DNA from: Rhodospirillaceae bacterium
Lineage (GTDB): Bacteria; Pseudomonadota; Alphaproteobacteria; UBA9219
DNA length: 16,338 nucleotides
NCBI GenBank assembly: GCA_003504035.1
Contig: DOBW01000165.1
Span: 1-16,338, forward strand
Direction: 5' to 3'
Positions 8,688 through 15,783 of the stretch are shown in pieces (position 1 is the first letter of the stretch; each line of letters begins with the position of its first letter). Position numbers and translations under genes: made by a program. The notes beneath the pieces were generated by a model. It was not told the origin of the DNA. It ran no database searches and saw only the letters and a program-made list of their open reading frames with translations.

Positions 8688-8808
8688 AAGCCTAAAGTCT
8701 TTCTCATTAAGAATTCCCCATAGGAACGAGGAGCGACGTGTATTAAAACATACACGAGCGACGAAGTGACGACGGGGGGAAATTAAGGAGAAAGACGCTG
8801 TTAGGCTT
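8688..8808 (-). terminator. Long inverted repeat at the 3' end of grpE, probable terminator
   Basis: AAGCCTAA (8688-8695) pairs with TTAGGCTT (8801-8808), and GTCTTTCTC (8697-8705) pairs with GAGAAAGAC (8788-8796). Further inward, CGTGTAT (8737-8743) pairs with ATACACG (8750-8756). The grpE stop codon and last codons form part of the outer arm. Read on the minus strand, the structure ends in TTAGGCTTTTTG, a stem followed by T residues, as in an intrinsic terminator for grpE. The interior contains the GAGGAGCGACG / GAGCGACGAAG style found in dispersed bacterial repeats, so this may be a repeat recruited as a terminator. The wide loop makes efficient folding uncertain. Confidence 0.55.
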
Positions 8809-9394
8809 CTTGATCAATCTTGTGTGATACAGGCCCACCTTTGGACACAACGACCATAGCCTCACGCAAGAGACGATCATGAATCATATAGCCCGGTTGG
8901 AAAACCTGAAGAACAGTCCCTACGGGTTGAGTGAGATCTTCTTGCTCCATCATCACACGATGAAAATGCGGATCGAAAGGAAGACCCAAGGGATCAATCT
9001 TTTTAATTTCAAACTTTTCAAACGTTGCGACAAGATGGCGTTCAATAGCCTCGACCCCCGTTACGAGATTTTTTAGTGTCTCATCGCCGGAAACGTCCTC
9101 AGGCACAGCTTCAAGCGCACGCGTAAAATTATCAGAAACAGTCAGAATTTCTTTCGCAAAAGAAGAAACGGCATATTTTTGAGCATCCACGAGCTCTTTC
9201 TTCATCCGGCGGCGTGTATTCTCTACCTCAGCCATAGCGCGCAAAGATTGCTCTTTCAGCGCATCAATTTCCTTTTGCGCTTCAGCCAAAGGATCTAGCC
9301 CTTCATCGACAGATTCCGATGGCTCTTCATCTTCTGTCTCTTGCGCGGCTTTATCGTTTTCTATCTCATCGGGGTCTTGATCCATATTATTCAT
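8801..9394 (-). CDS. grpE: Nucleotide exchange factor GrpE
   Basis: A 197-residue cochaperone that releases ADP from DnaK in the cytoplasm. Residues 1-40 are acidic and probably disordered. A long helical coiled coil follows at about 35-125 (KEIDALKEQSLRAMAEVENTRRRMKKE). The beta-domain at about 135-190 contains LPFDPHFHRVMM and the conserved GTVLQVFQPGYMIHDRLLREAMVVVSKG. Length is typical. The ATG at 9394 gives MNNMDQD; the ATG three codons later is an alternative. The ribosome-binding site is weak: GGA followed by nine A residues precedes the start. The gene stands alone without dnaK, dnaJ or hrcA beside it, and diverges from the glycosyltransferase gene. Confidence 0.96.
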   Translation of the reverse strand: MNNMDQDPDEIENDKAAQETEDEEPSESVDEGLDPLAEAQKEIDALKEQSLRAMAEVENTRRRMKKELVDAQKYAVSSFAKEILTVSDNFTRALEAVPEDVSGDETLKNLVTGVEAIERHLVATFEKFEIKKIDPLGLPFDPHFHRVMMEQEDLTQPVGTVLQVFQPGYMIHDRLLREAMVVVSKGGPVSHKIDQEA

Positions 9395-9458
9395 CTTTTT
9401 TTTTCCATGTCTTTTTAAGTCCGCCCCTTTTAACCTCGAGGCCCTGATGATACAAGGT

Positions 9459-9482
9459 TAGGTTCCTACTATCTGATTTCAA
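9459..9482 (-). promoter_or_regulatory. Candidate heat-shock-type promoter of grpE
   Basis: On the minus strand, TTGAAA starts at 9482 and CCTA lies at 9462-9459, with 17 bases between TTG and CCTA. This resembles the alphaproteobacterial sigma-32 pattern (CTTG, 17-18 bases, CYTAT), except that the base before TTG is G and the second element reads CCTAAC. It lies about 65 bp upstream of the grpE ATG. grpE is a classical heat-shock gene, which is why I looked for it. The match is imperfect. Confidence 0.3.
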
Positions 9483-9503
9483 CCCCCTTTTCCCTTTTTT
9501 CCT

Positions 9504-10502
9504 ATGAATTCTGTCCCCATTCACCAGATAGGTGTCCTCACAGGCCGCGAAATTATCGGCGATGCCCTTATTAAGCTTCCTTTTTTGCGCGCGCTACGCG
9601 CCGCATGGCCTGAAGCCAAAGTCCACTGGATCACCACACAGGACAAAACAGCCTATGCCGGCCCTTTGCTGAAGACCGTACGCCCTTTCCTTGATGAAAT
9701 TCACGAAACGCCAAGTTGGTTGAAACTGCCGAATGATCCCGAAACACCAGCTTTTGATCTTTTGATTGATACGCGTGGACGATGGAAGCTCGCACTGGAA
9801 GCACGGCTGAGCCTTCCCCATAAAGTCTTTATTGCCCCCGCCTTTCGTTATCTTTTCTCTGATAAGCGGCCTTCTCTTTTAACACCGCGCCCCAAGCGCA
9901 TGATTGATCGGCTCTTGCAAACGGTTGAGCTTGCGGCGGGTTATTTGCCAGACGTGACAGAAAGGCTCCCCGTCTCGCCAGAGCTTTTAGAAAAAGCGCG
10001 GCGCATTCTGCCCAAAGGTCCGGTTTATGTCGGTTTTGCCGTTGGCGCAGGCAATGCCATCAAAAAATGGCCGCTAGAAAATTTTGAAAAAGTTGCCCAG
10101 CATCAAGCGCGACTGGAATACGTACCGGTCTTTCTTCTTGGCCCGCAAGAAATGGATCTTTATGACCGCCTGTTTCAGGCGGTTCCCGAAGCCATTTTCC
10201 CGCTTCAGGCCTATGACGTGTGGGGAACAGACAAACCACAAGTGGATCAGACACTGGCTATCGCCGCCTGTCTTGATGTAGCGCTGACCAATGATAGCGG
10301 AACAAGCCATATGCTTGGCGCCGTGGATTGCCCACTGGTGAGCTTGTTTGGGCCGACCAGCGCTAGCAAGCTTGCCCCCAAAGTGACACTGGGCCGCGTG
10401 CTTTGCGCCCAGGATTTCGGAAGCGAATCCATGGAGGTTATCCCTATTAATGTTGCTCTAGATACCCTCAATCAGGTAATTTTATTACAAAAAAGAGCAT
10501 GA
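9504..10502 (+). CDS. Glycosyltransferase family 9 (heptosyltransferase-like)
   Basis: A 332-residue GT-B fold enzyme of the ADP-heptose:LPS heptosyltransferase family, which adds heptose or a similar sugar to the LPS core on the cytoplasmic face of the inner membrane. The N-terminal half has the family pattern GDALIKLPFLRALRAAWPEA (about residues 17-36). The C-terminal half has PVYVGFAVGAGNAIKKWP and the donor-binding NDSGTSHMLGAVDCPLVSLF, beginning at N263, followed by GPT. Acceptor and exact donor cannot be read, so I give no symbol. The ATG at 9504 has no Shine-Dalgarno sequence; the preceding 20 bases are almost all pyrimidines. A TACTAT at 9467-9472 could be a -10 element. It diverges from grpE and lies 93 bp upstream of the small basic protein gene. 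Confidence 0.88.
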   Translation: MNSVPIHQIGVLTGREIIGDALIKLPFLRALRAAWPEAKVHWITTQDKTAYAGPLLKTVRPFLDEIHETPSWLKLPNDPETPAFDLLIDTRGRWKLALEARLSLPHKVFIAPAFRYLFSDKRPSLLTPRPKRMIDRLLQTVELAAGYLPDVTERLPVSPELLEKARRILPKGPVYVGFAVGAGNAIKKWPLENFEKVAQHQARLEYVPVFLLGPQEMDLYDRLFQAVPEAIFPLQAYDVWGTDKPQVDQTLAIAACLDVALTNDSGTSHMLGAVDCPLVSLFGPTSASKLAPKVTLGRVLCAQDFGSESMEVIPINVALDTLNQVILLQKRA

Positions 10503-10514
10503 AACTATTATTTA
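10485..10514 (+). promoter_or_regulatory. Candidate promoter of the small basic protein gene
   Basis: TTACAA (10485-10490) and TATTTA (10509-10514) are 18 bases apart and straddle the stop codon of the glycosyltransferase gene. Start at this promoter would give a leader of roughly 75 bases containing the inverted repeat at 10525-10562. The region is AT-rich, so chance matches are easy. Confidence 0.3.
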
Positions 10515-10524
10515 TATTGAATCC

Positions 10525-10562
10525 CTACCGCTGAGGGGTAATAATTAACCTCTAAATGGTAG
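10525..10562 (+). promoter_or_regulatory. Imperfect inverted repeat in the leader of the small basic gene
   Basis: CTACC (10525-10529) pairs with GGTAG (10558-10562), and inside it GAGG (10533-10536) pairs with CCTC (10549-10552), with unequal internal loops. It lies between the glycosyltransferase stop and the AAGGAG ribosome-binding site of the next gene. It could be a leader RNA structure; no known riboswitch is recognised. Confidence 0.3.
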
Positions 10563-10595
10563 CGTAATTCGGACAGCATTAAGGAGTACAGGAAT

Positions 10596-10961
10596 ATGGC
10601 AGCACAAAAAAAGACGCTCACAAAAAAAGAGCAGAAAACCTTAAATCATCAAATAAACCGTCTCCAACGGCCCAAAGACGCTGCGGCCTCCATAAATGGA
10701 GGTACTCTTGTCACAAAACGACAAGCTAAAAGGAGAAATGTTACGTTTAGTGCTGCAACCAAAGACATCCAAGCAACCATCATCGCAGAAAATGCCATCA
10801 AATCAGGGAGATCTCTCACAAAACGTGAAGCAAAAAGAGTTCCTCAAGAAAATAGAGCTGAACTTCATGCAACGGCAGTTAAAGCTACACAAGAAGGAAA
10901 GTTTAAACTCAAAATCGGCAGCACAACACCAAAACAAGTTGCCATGCTCGAATTTAAATAA
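10596..10961 (+). CDS. Small basic protein with three repeated TK-x-x-K motifs, unknown function
   Basis: A 121-residue, strongly basic hypothetical protein (many Lys and Arg, few aromatics, no Cys, no signal peptide or membrane segment). It contains three related motifs: LTKKEQKT (residues 8-15), LVTKRQAKRR (38-47) and LTKREAKRV (74-82). The second and third are each followed by about 25 residues with an Ala/Thr/Glu-rich, probably helical stretch (AATKDIQATIIAENAIKSG; AELHATAVKATQEGKF). This suggests a tandemly duplicated helical unit that might bind nucleic acid or an acidic partner, which is inference. The start has AAGGAG nine bases upstream, and the gene ends shortly before a strong terminator, both supporting a real gene. 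An overlapping frame (10696-10971) is judged a shadow because it lacks a ribosome-binding site. I recognise no family. Confidence 0.75.
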   Translation: MAAQKKTLTKKEQKTLNHQINRLQRPKDAAASINGGTLVTKRQAKRRNVTFSAATKDIQATIIAENAIKSGRSLTKREAKRVPQENRAELHATAVKATQEGKFKLKIGSTTPKQVAMLEFK

Positions 10962-10984
10962 CTCTTTTTAATCCCTCCTCCCAG

Positions 10985-11015
10985 CCGCGCCTTATATTAG
11001 GGCGCGGTTTTTTTT
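10985..11015 (+). terminator. Intrinsic terminator after the small basic gene
   Basis: A perfect 7-bp GC-rich stem, CCGCGCC (10985-10991) with GGCGCGG (11001-11007), and a nine-base loop are followed at once by eight T residues (11008-11015). This is a textbook rho-independent terminator, about 25 bp after the stop codon at 10961. Confidence 0.92.
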
Positions 11016-11048
11016 GGCTCCTATAGTCTTTCCAATATATACTCTCCC

Positions 11049-11173
11049 GTCATCCCGTGCAGCCTGAGTGATAGCGAAGGCGTGACACGGGATCCATCTC
11101 ACTTCCTTTGCAGCAAAGTGCTTAGATTGAAATTTCAGGTGCTAAATTCCGGCCTTTGCCGGAATGACGCTTT
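11049..11173 (+). repeat. Composite palindromic intergenic repeat, copy B
   Basis: Second copy of the element at 8544-8673, same orientation. The outer left stem is ATCCCGTG (11052-11059) with CACGGGAT (11086-11093), a perfect 8-bp pair whose sequence differs from copy A by paired changes. The inner stem is reduced to GCCT / AGGC. Positions 11092-11173 match 8592-8673 without gaps, with six mismatches. The right end is the hairpin ATTCCGGC-CTTT-GCCGGAAT (11146-11165). The two copies flank grpE, the glycosyltransferase and the small basic gene. A 67-codon reading frame across this copy is not a credible gene. Confidence 0.85.
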
Positions 11174-11191
11174 GTTGTTGTTGATGCAGCA

Positions 11192-11250
11192 GGACTGGAT
11201 CGCCACACCTCTCCCCGCACAATGTGCGTGGTCGGTTCGCGATGACGAGA
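11192..11250. repeat. Second-type palindromic element
   Basis: GGATCGCC near 11197-11204 is mirrored by GGTTCGCGAT at 11234-11243; the ATCGC (11199-11203) / GCGAT (11239-11243) pair is exact. At the centre CGCACA (11216-11221) and TGTGCG (11223-11228) form a palindrome around one base. The layout of a GCGAT-TGACGA end and a central palindrome recalls common dispersed bacterial repeats of the GCGAGGAGCGACG type, also hinted at inside 8716-8779. The rest of the gap up to the promoter (about 11251-11360) is AT-rich with T and A runs. It holds only a weak hairpin, CACGCTTTT / AAAAGTG at 11310-11328, followed by five T residues. Confidence 0.45.
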
Positions 11251-11362
11251 AGAAAAAAGGAAAATATTACTATTTCCCACTATAAAAATCCCCTTTTGAC
11301 CCCCAAAAACACGCTTTTCAAAAAAGTGCCTTTTTCATCCTTTTTTAGGACAAATTCTGCTT

Positions 11363-11392
11363 TTGTGTTGGTGGACTATCTCGCTATATAGT
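11363..11392 (+). promoter_or_regulatory. Candidate sigma-70 promoter of the mlaC-like/waaA/lpxK cluster
   Basis: TTGTGT (11363-11368) and TATAGT (11387-11392) are 18 bases apart; an alternative -10, TATACT, lies at 11394-11399. Start would fall near 11399-11405, about 35 bases before the ATG at 11437. It is the first promoter-like sequence ahead of the tightly packed envelope genes. Confidence 0.45.
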
Positions 11393-11436
11393 TTATACTT
11401 TGTTCCTCCGTTTATCTTCATCTATTGGAGCTTTTC

Positions 11437-12102
11437 ATGCCCGTTTTGGCCCGTTTGCGTTACCTGCCTCGCGCAATTGCCCTCATCATGCTTTGTGTAA
11501 GCATGATTTCATTTTCTGCCCAAGCAGGAAATGCAAGACCCACAGAGGCATCTGCTAGCTCTCCGCAGGGTCTTTTCATCCAGCATCTTGGCGATGAAGC
11601 CATTGAGATTCTCAAGAAAAAAGACCTCACGAAAGAGCAGCGCAACAAAACCTTCCGAAATTTATTGGACGGCAAGTTCGACCTGAAAACCATTGCGCGC
11701 TTTGTCATTGGCCGTAACTGGCGTTCTGCCACCCCAGCTCAACAAATAGAATATTTGGATCTTTTCAAAAAACTAGTTGTTAAGACCTATTCTGACCGTT
11801 TTTCTCTTTATGCCGGTGAAGGCTTCAAGGTTCGTTCCGTCAGCCCAGAAGGAAGAAGAGATTTTATTGTCAAGAGCGACATCACGCATCCTGATGGCTC
11901 TAAACCAACGGTCATCACATGGCGTGTACGCCAAAAAGATAGTCAAATGGGAATCATTGATGTTGTTGTCGAAGGCATCAGCATGAGCGTCACACAACGC
12001 CAAGAATACTCGTCTGTTATCCAGCGTAATGGCGGGAATATTGAAAGTCTCCTTTCTATGATGCGCCAGCGCATCAACGGAAACAGAGGAACGCAGAGCT
12101 AA
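11437..12102 (+). CDS. MlaC/Ttg2D-family periplasmic phospholipid-binding protein
   Basis: A 221-residue secreted protein of the MlaC (toluene-tolerance Ttg2D) family, which shuttles phospholipids across the periplasm between outer and inner membranes; the hopanoid-associated HpnM belongs to the same family. Residues 1-30 form a signal peptide: basic MPVLARLRYLPR, a hydrophobic core, then cleavage after SAQA. The mature part shows the family pattern: FDLKTIARFVIGRNWRSATP, LFKKLVVKTYSDRFSLYAGE, then VRQKDSQMGIIDVVVEGISM and a C-terminal helix. I chose the ATG at 11437 because the upstream TTG at 11425 lies within the ribosome-binding sequence TTGGAG. No MlaFEDB transporter genes lie beside it. 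The gap to waaA is four bases, so cotranscription is likely. Confidence 0.88.
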   Translation: MPVLARLRYLPRAIALIMLCVSMISFSAQAGNARPTEASASSPQGLFIQHLGDEAIEILKKKDLTKEQRNKTFRNLLDGKFDLKTIARFVIGRNWRSATPAQQIEYLDLFKKLVVKTYSDRFSLYAGEGFKVRSVSPEGRRDFIVKSDITHPDGSKPTVITWRVRQKDSQMGIIDVVVEGISMSVTQRQEYSSVIQRNGGNIESLLSMMRQRINGNRGTQS

Positions 12103-12106
12103 TGCT

Positions 12107-13396
12107 GTGTTTGATAAGCTTCTCATGAAACCTTATCGCCTTTTAACTGATTTTCTGGCCCCCCTTATCAACCTTTACTTGCGCATAAGACAACAGCGCG
12201 GACGCGAAGATCAGGATCGTTTTCAAGAAAGACTTGGGATAGCCTCACTGCCGCGTCCTGCTGGAAAGCTAGTTTGGTGTCACGCCGCAAGCGTAGGCGA
12301 GATGATGTCCGTCATGACGCTTTTGCAAGCTCTTCGTGCTCGGCATGAGGAATGGACAATCCTTCTGACAACAGGAACCGTAACATCGGCTCAGCTCATC
12401 GCTAAAAGGCTTCCTGAAGGTGTTCTTCATCAATATGTTCCCGTTGATCGCTGGTCCTATGTGACCCACTTTTTAGATCACTGGCAGCCCGACCTTGCTC
12501 TTTGGATTGAATCCGAACTTTGGCCCAATATGCTCACGGCTCTTAAAAAACGGAACGTCCCTGCGGCGCTTCTCAATGGACGGATGTCCGAAAGGTCCTA
12601 TCGGCGCTGGCGTTTTATCAAAAATGGCGCAGAAAAAATGCTAAGCGTTTTTTCTTTAGGCCTTGCCCAAACAGGAACAGAAGCCAATCGCTTCGCATCA
12701 TTAGGCCTTAAAAATGTGAGCGCTATTGGCAATTTAAAATATGCCGCAACGCCCCTTCCCTGCGATGAAAATGCGCTTTTAAAGCTTCGCACAGAAATAG
12801 GAGAGCGGCCCGTTTGGTTAATGGCTTCCACCCATTCCGGCGAGGAAGAAATTGCACTTCGCGTCCACGCCAAACTTGCCCGCAAGAGAAAAAATCTTCT
12901 GACCATTATTGTGCCGCGCCATCCTGAGCGCGGCCATGAAATAGCTAAAATAATCACAAAAACAGGTCTTTCCTTCGCACAGCGCTCAAAAAAAGAAGAA
13001 ATAACCTCAGCGACATCTCTTTATCTCGCCGACACAATGGGCGAGCTTGGCCTGTTTTACCGTTTGACAAAAACCGTGTGTTTAGCCGGATCTTTTACAT
13101 GGGGTGGACATAACCCCATTGAGCCTGTACAGCTCGGCTGTGCTGTCATTTTCGGGCCGCGCATGGACAATTTTTCTGTCATGGCCGATGACATCCTTGG
13201 CCATCGGGCAGCGCAGCAAGTTGACAATGAAGAAGAACTTATTGAAGCTCTTGAAACGCACATGGAACATCCTGAAGAATCGCGCCGCCTTATTGAGGCC
13301 GCAAAACCATGGCTTAAAGAAAAACAATCCGTTTTAGAAGAAACACTTCTTCTTCTTGACCCATTTTTTATGACGGCAAAGAAAGCTAAAGCATGA
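12107..13396 (+). CDS. waaA: 3-deoxy-D-manno-octulosonic acid (Kdo) transferase
   Basis: A family 30 glycosyltransferase (WaaA/KdtA), 429 residues, that transfers Kdo from CMP-Kdo to the lipid A precursor at the inner membrane. A hydrophobic N-terminal anchor (about residues 11-27) precedes the conserved WCHAASVGE with the catalytic Glu at 65. Further family motifs are LWIESELWPNML, LLNGRMSERSYRRW, IGNLKY, STHSGEEE, VPRHPERGHE and GSFTWGGHNPIEP. The GTG at 12107 is preferred because it lies four bases after the upstream stop, with purine-rich GAGGAACGCAGAG ahead; the ATG at 12125 has no ribosome-binding site but would keep all motifs. The stop overlaps the lpxK start (ATGA), showing tight coupling with the next lipid A step. 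Confidence 0.95.
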   Translation: MFDKLLMKPYRLLTDFLAPLINLYLRIRQQRGREDQDRFQERLGIASLPRPAGKLVWCHAASVGEMMSVMTLLQALRARHEEWTILLTTGTVTSAQLIAKRLPEGVLHQYVPVDRWSYVTHFLDHWQPDLALWIESELWPNMLTALKKRNVPAALLNGRMSERSYRRWRFIKNGAEKMLSVFSLGLAQTGTEANRFASLGLKNVSAIGNLKYAATPLPCDENALLKLRTEIGERPVWLMASTHSGEEEIALRVHAKLARKRKNLLTIIVPRHPERGHEIAKIITKTGLSFAQRSKKEEITSATSLYLADTMGELGLFYRLTKTVCLAGSFTWGGHNPIEPVQLGCAVIFGPRMDNFSVMADDILGHRAAQQVDNEEELIEALETHMEHPEESRRLIEAAKPWLKEKQSVLEETLLLLDPFFMTAKKAKA

Positions 13397-14373
13397 AAGC
13401 GCCTTATTTTTGGTACGACAAAAAAAGTCTTATGGGTCTTATTCTTGCACCTTTGGGTATTTTATATCGAACGGGCGCGCTTCTCCGGCGTGTTTTTGTT
13501 TCCCCTGTGCAAGCTTCCGTTCCTGTTATTTGTGTTGGCAACATCGTTGCTGGCGGCGCTGGAAAAACACCCACCGCTATCGCTATTGCGCGTGTCCTTC
13601 AAGAACAAGGCGGCAAACCTGTTTTTGTCACTCGCGGCTATGGCGGCAATAAAAAAGGCCCTTTGCGCGTTGATACAACTACACACACAGCAAAAGATGT
13701 CGGTGATGAAGCCTTGTTGCTCGCGAACATAGCGCCTTGCTGGATTGGTCGTTCTCGCCCCCAAGCCATCCGTTTTGCGCAACAGGAAGCCTCGCATATT
13801 ATTCTTGATGACGGTCTTCAAAACCCAACTATCGCGCCCGATATTAGTTTGCTTGTCGTAGATGGCGCCGTTGGTTTTGGTAATCGCAAACTTTTCCCCG
13901 CAGGGCCTTTGCGTGAAACACTTCATGATGCTTTTTCGCGTGTTGCTGCCATCGTGATGATTGGCGAAGACAAAGAACGTGTAACCTATTGTCTGGGAAA
14001 AACGGTTTTACGCGCCAAGCTTGTTCCTTCTCTTCCCCCAACCTTTCTTAAAGAGCCTAAAGTTCTCGCTTTTGCAGGTATTGGACGGCCTCAGAAATTC
14101 TACGATTCATGCAAAGAGGCAGGCCTTGTCATCGTTCAAAGTAACGATTTTCCAGACCATCATGTTTATTCAGCTAAAAACATGAAAGAACTGACCGCTG
14201 CCGCTACTAAAAAAGATTTGAGCCTTATCACAACGGCTAAGGACTGGATTCGCATTCCAGAAACATATCGTACAGACATTTGTGTCTTGGAGGTTGATCT
14301 TGTTTTTGAAGATGCTGACGCGCTCAACCACGTGATTCAGTCGTCAATAACCGCATCGCGTGCGCCATCTTGA
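13393..14373 (+). CDS. lpxK: Tetraacyldisaccharide 4'-kinase
   Basis: A 326-residue membrane-associated kinase that phosphorylates the 4' position of the lipid A disaccharide to give lipid IVA, the acceptor for WaaA. The N-terminal amphipathic/hydrophobic segment (about 13-35) suits membrane binding. The P-loop GNIVAGGAGKTP spans 49-60, followed by VTRGYGG, DVGDEALLL, the acidic LDDGLQNP around D139-D140, and FPAGPLRE. Length matches the family. The start overlaps the waaA stop by four bases. The 3' end overlaps the 3' end of xseA on the other strand by 37 bp. Confidence 0.96.
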   Translation: MKAPYFWYDKKSLMGLILAPLGILYRTGALLRRVFVSPVQASVPVICVGNIVAGGAGKTPTAIAIARVLQEQGGKPVFVTRGYGGNKKGPLRVDTTTHTAKDVGDEALLLANIAPCWIGRSRPQAIRFAQQEASHIILDDGLQNPTIAPDISLLVVDGAVGFGNRKLFPAGPLRETLHDAFSRVAAIVMIGEDKERVTYCLGKTVLRAKLVPSLPPTFLKEPKVLAFAGIGRPQKFYDSCKEAGLVIVQSNDFPDHHVYSAKNMKELTAAATKKDLSLITTAKDWIRIPETYRTDICVLEVDLVFEDADALNHVIQSSITASRAPS

Positions 14374-15737
14374 AGCTCGAAGCTTATTTTATCGCCTTTT
14401 TTAAGCCCCTCGCCCTTTGTAAGAAGCTTTCCCTTAGCATCATAGACAAGACCATAACCACGCCCCAAAACGGCACGCGGCGAAAGAGCCTGCAAAAGTG
14501 TATCGAAGCGTTCTAGTTTTTTTTCTGTCTGAAGTAATTTTTCACGCCCTAAAGAGCGAAGCTTTTCACCCTGATTTTGCAACCGCTGGGTCGCCAATTT
14601 TAAAAGATCACGTGGGTGCCGTAGACGCCCTGAAGATTGAGAAAGACGATTAAAGCGGTACTGCATAGTTCCACGCCACACCAGATCAAGCCGTTCACTT
14701 CTTTCATCCAAGCGTTGCATCAAAGGACTGATCGCCCGCGATGGATCGCCAAGCGCACGCGCTAATAAACCAAGTTTCTGGCGGCGATCTGCAAACCCGC
14801 GATGCGCCGCACTGGAAAGGCGCCCACTCATTTGAGCAACAGCCTCGATAAGTTCAGCACGCACAGGCACCGCCATCTCCGCCGCAGCGCTGGGCGTTGG
14901 GGCGCGCACATCGGCCGCATAATCCACAAGCGTGGTATCCGTTTCATGCCCCACGGCAGAAATAACGGGAATGTCACTTTGCGCCACAGCGCGAATGACT
15001 TCTTCTTCATTAAACGGCATCAAATCTTCAAGCGAGCCGCCACCACGCGCAAGAATAAGCAAATCCGGACGTCTTTTTTTGCCATCAAGCGTAAGCGCAT
15101 TAAATCCACGCAGCGCCGCCGCTATTTTGGCCGCCGCCGCCTCACCCTGCACAGGAACCGGCCAAAGCAAAACAGGGCGCGGAAAACGATCTTGCAAACG
15201 GTGAAGAATATCTTGAATAACCGCCCCTGTTGGCGATGTTATAACGCCAATAAGATGAGGCACAAAGGGCAACTCTTTTTTTCTAGCCGCATCAAAAAGA
15301 CCCTCGGCAGCAAGTTTCTTACGGCGCTCTTCCAAAAGTTTAAGGAGAGCCCCCTCTCCGGCCAAAGCCATTTGCTCGATCTGAAGCTGGTACTTCGACT
15401 GGCCGGCATAGGTTGTCAGTTTTCCTGTGCAAACAACCTCCATCCCTGTCTCAGGCCGGATGCCAAGCTTTGAGACTTGCCCACGCCAACACACAGCCTC
15501 CAAAACAGCATTTTCATCCTTCAAAGAAATATAAAGATGCCCACTGGCTGGCCGCGTACACCCCCCTATTTCGGCACGGACCCGCACGCGTCCATAGGCC
15601 TGTTCTATGGTTTGCTTCACTTTCCGAGAAAGCTCAGAAACCTTGTATTCTGGCAAATTAGACCCTGCACGCGGCGCATCAAAAAGGCTTGACGAGCGCG
15701 AATCGGTTGGTGGAGCTTGCGTGTTCTTAGAAGGCAT
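14337..15737 (-). CDS. xseA: Exodeoxyribonuclease VII large subunit
   Basis: The 466-residue catalytic subunit of exonuclease VII, which with XseB degrades single-stranded DNA from both ends in repair. Residues 1-27 look disordered. The OB-fold domain follows ([34 protein letters not shown]). The catalytic domain shows [13 protein letters not shown] (D176), [12 protein letters not shown] (R231) and [20 protein letters not shown] (H264, D267). These correspond to E. coli D155, R205, H238 and D241. A long coiled coil occupies about 300-420 and a C-terminal barrel segment contains [10 protein letters not shown]. XseB is not in the window. The ATG at 15737 lies 46 bp from the divergent purD start. 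The ribosome-binding site is weak (AAGG, about 12 bases upstream). Confidence 0.96.
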   Translation of the reverse strand: MPSKNTQAPPTDSRSSSLFDAPRAGSNLPEYKVSELSRKVKQTIEQAYGRVRVRAEIGGCTRPASGHLYISLKDENAVLEAVCWRGQVSKLGIRPETGMEVVCTGKLTTYAGQSKYQLQIEQMALAGEGALLKLLEERRKKLAAEGLFDAARKKELPFVPHLIGVITSPTGAVIQDILHRLQDRFPRPVLLWPVPVQGEAAAAKIAAALRGFNALTLDGKKRRPDLLILARGGGSLEDLMPFNEEEVIRAVAQSDIPVISAVGHETDTTLVDYAADVRAPTPSAAAEMAVPVRAELIEAVAQMSGRLSSAAHRGFADRRQKLGLLARALGDPSRAISPLMQRLDERSERLDLVWRGTMQYRFNRLSQSSGRLRHPRDLLKLATQRLQNQGEKLRSLGREKLLQTEKKLERFDTLLQALSPRAVLGRGYGLVYDAKGKLLTKGEGLKKGDKISFELQDGARDAVIDD

Positions 15738-15783
15738 GGTTATTAATAGCCTTAAGTCATTTCAAAAGAAAGAGAGAGACGCA

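Noticed and set aside
8117..8695. 192-codon plus-strand frame
   Set aside because: It overlaps the 3' part of the zinc-ribbon gene in another frame and runs on through repeat copy A; its translated end is typical of palindromic repeats, not of a protein family.
10696..10971. 91-codon frame overlapping the small basic gene
   Set aside because: No ribosome-binding site; the 10596 frame has a good one and a coherent internal repeat pattern.
8544..11173. Composite transposon bounded by the two repeats
   Set aside because: The copies are about 130 bp, lack a transposase, and the enclosed genes (grpE included) are ordinary chromosomal genes; no target duplication was seen.
8544..11250. Possible CRISPR array from repeated units
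   Set aside because: There are only two distant copies with long gene-bearing DNA between them, no regular spacers and no cas genes.
11082..11285. 67-codon frame in the 475-bp gap
   Set aside because: It is a translation of repeat copy B and the next palindromic element, with no ribosome-binding site or family signal.
15738..15783. Purine riboswitch or PurR operator between xseA and purD
   Set aside because: The gap is only 46 bp and shows no recognisable riboswitch core or operator.
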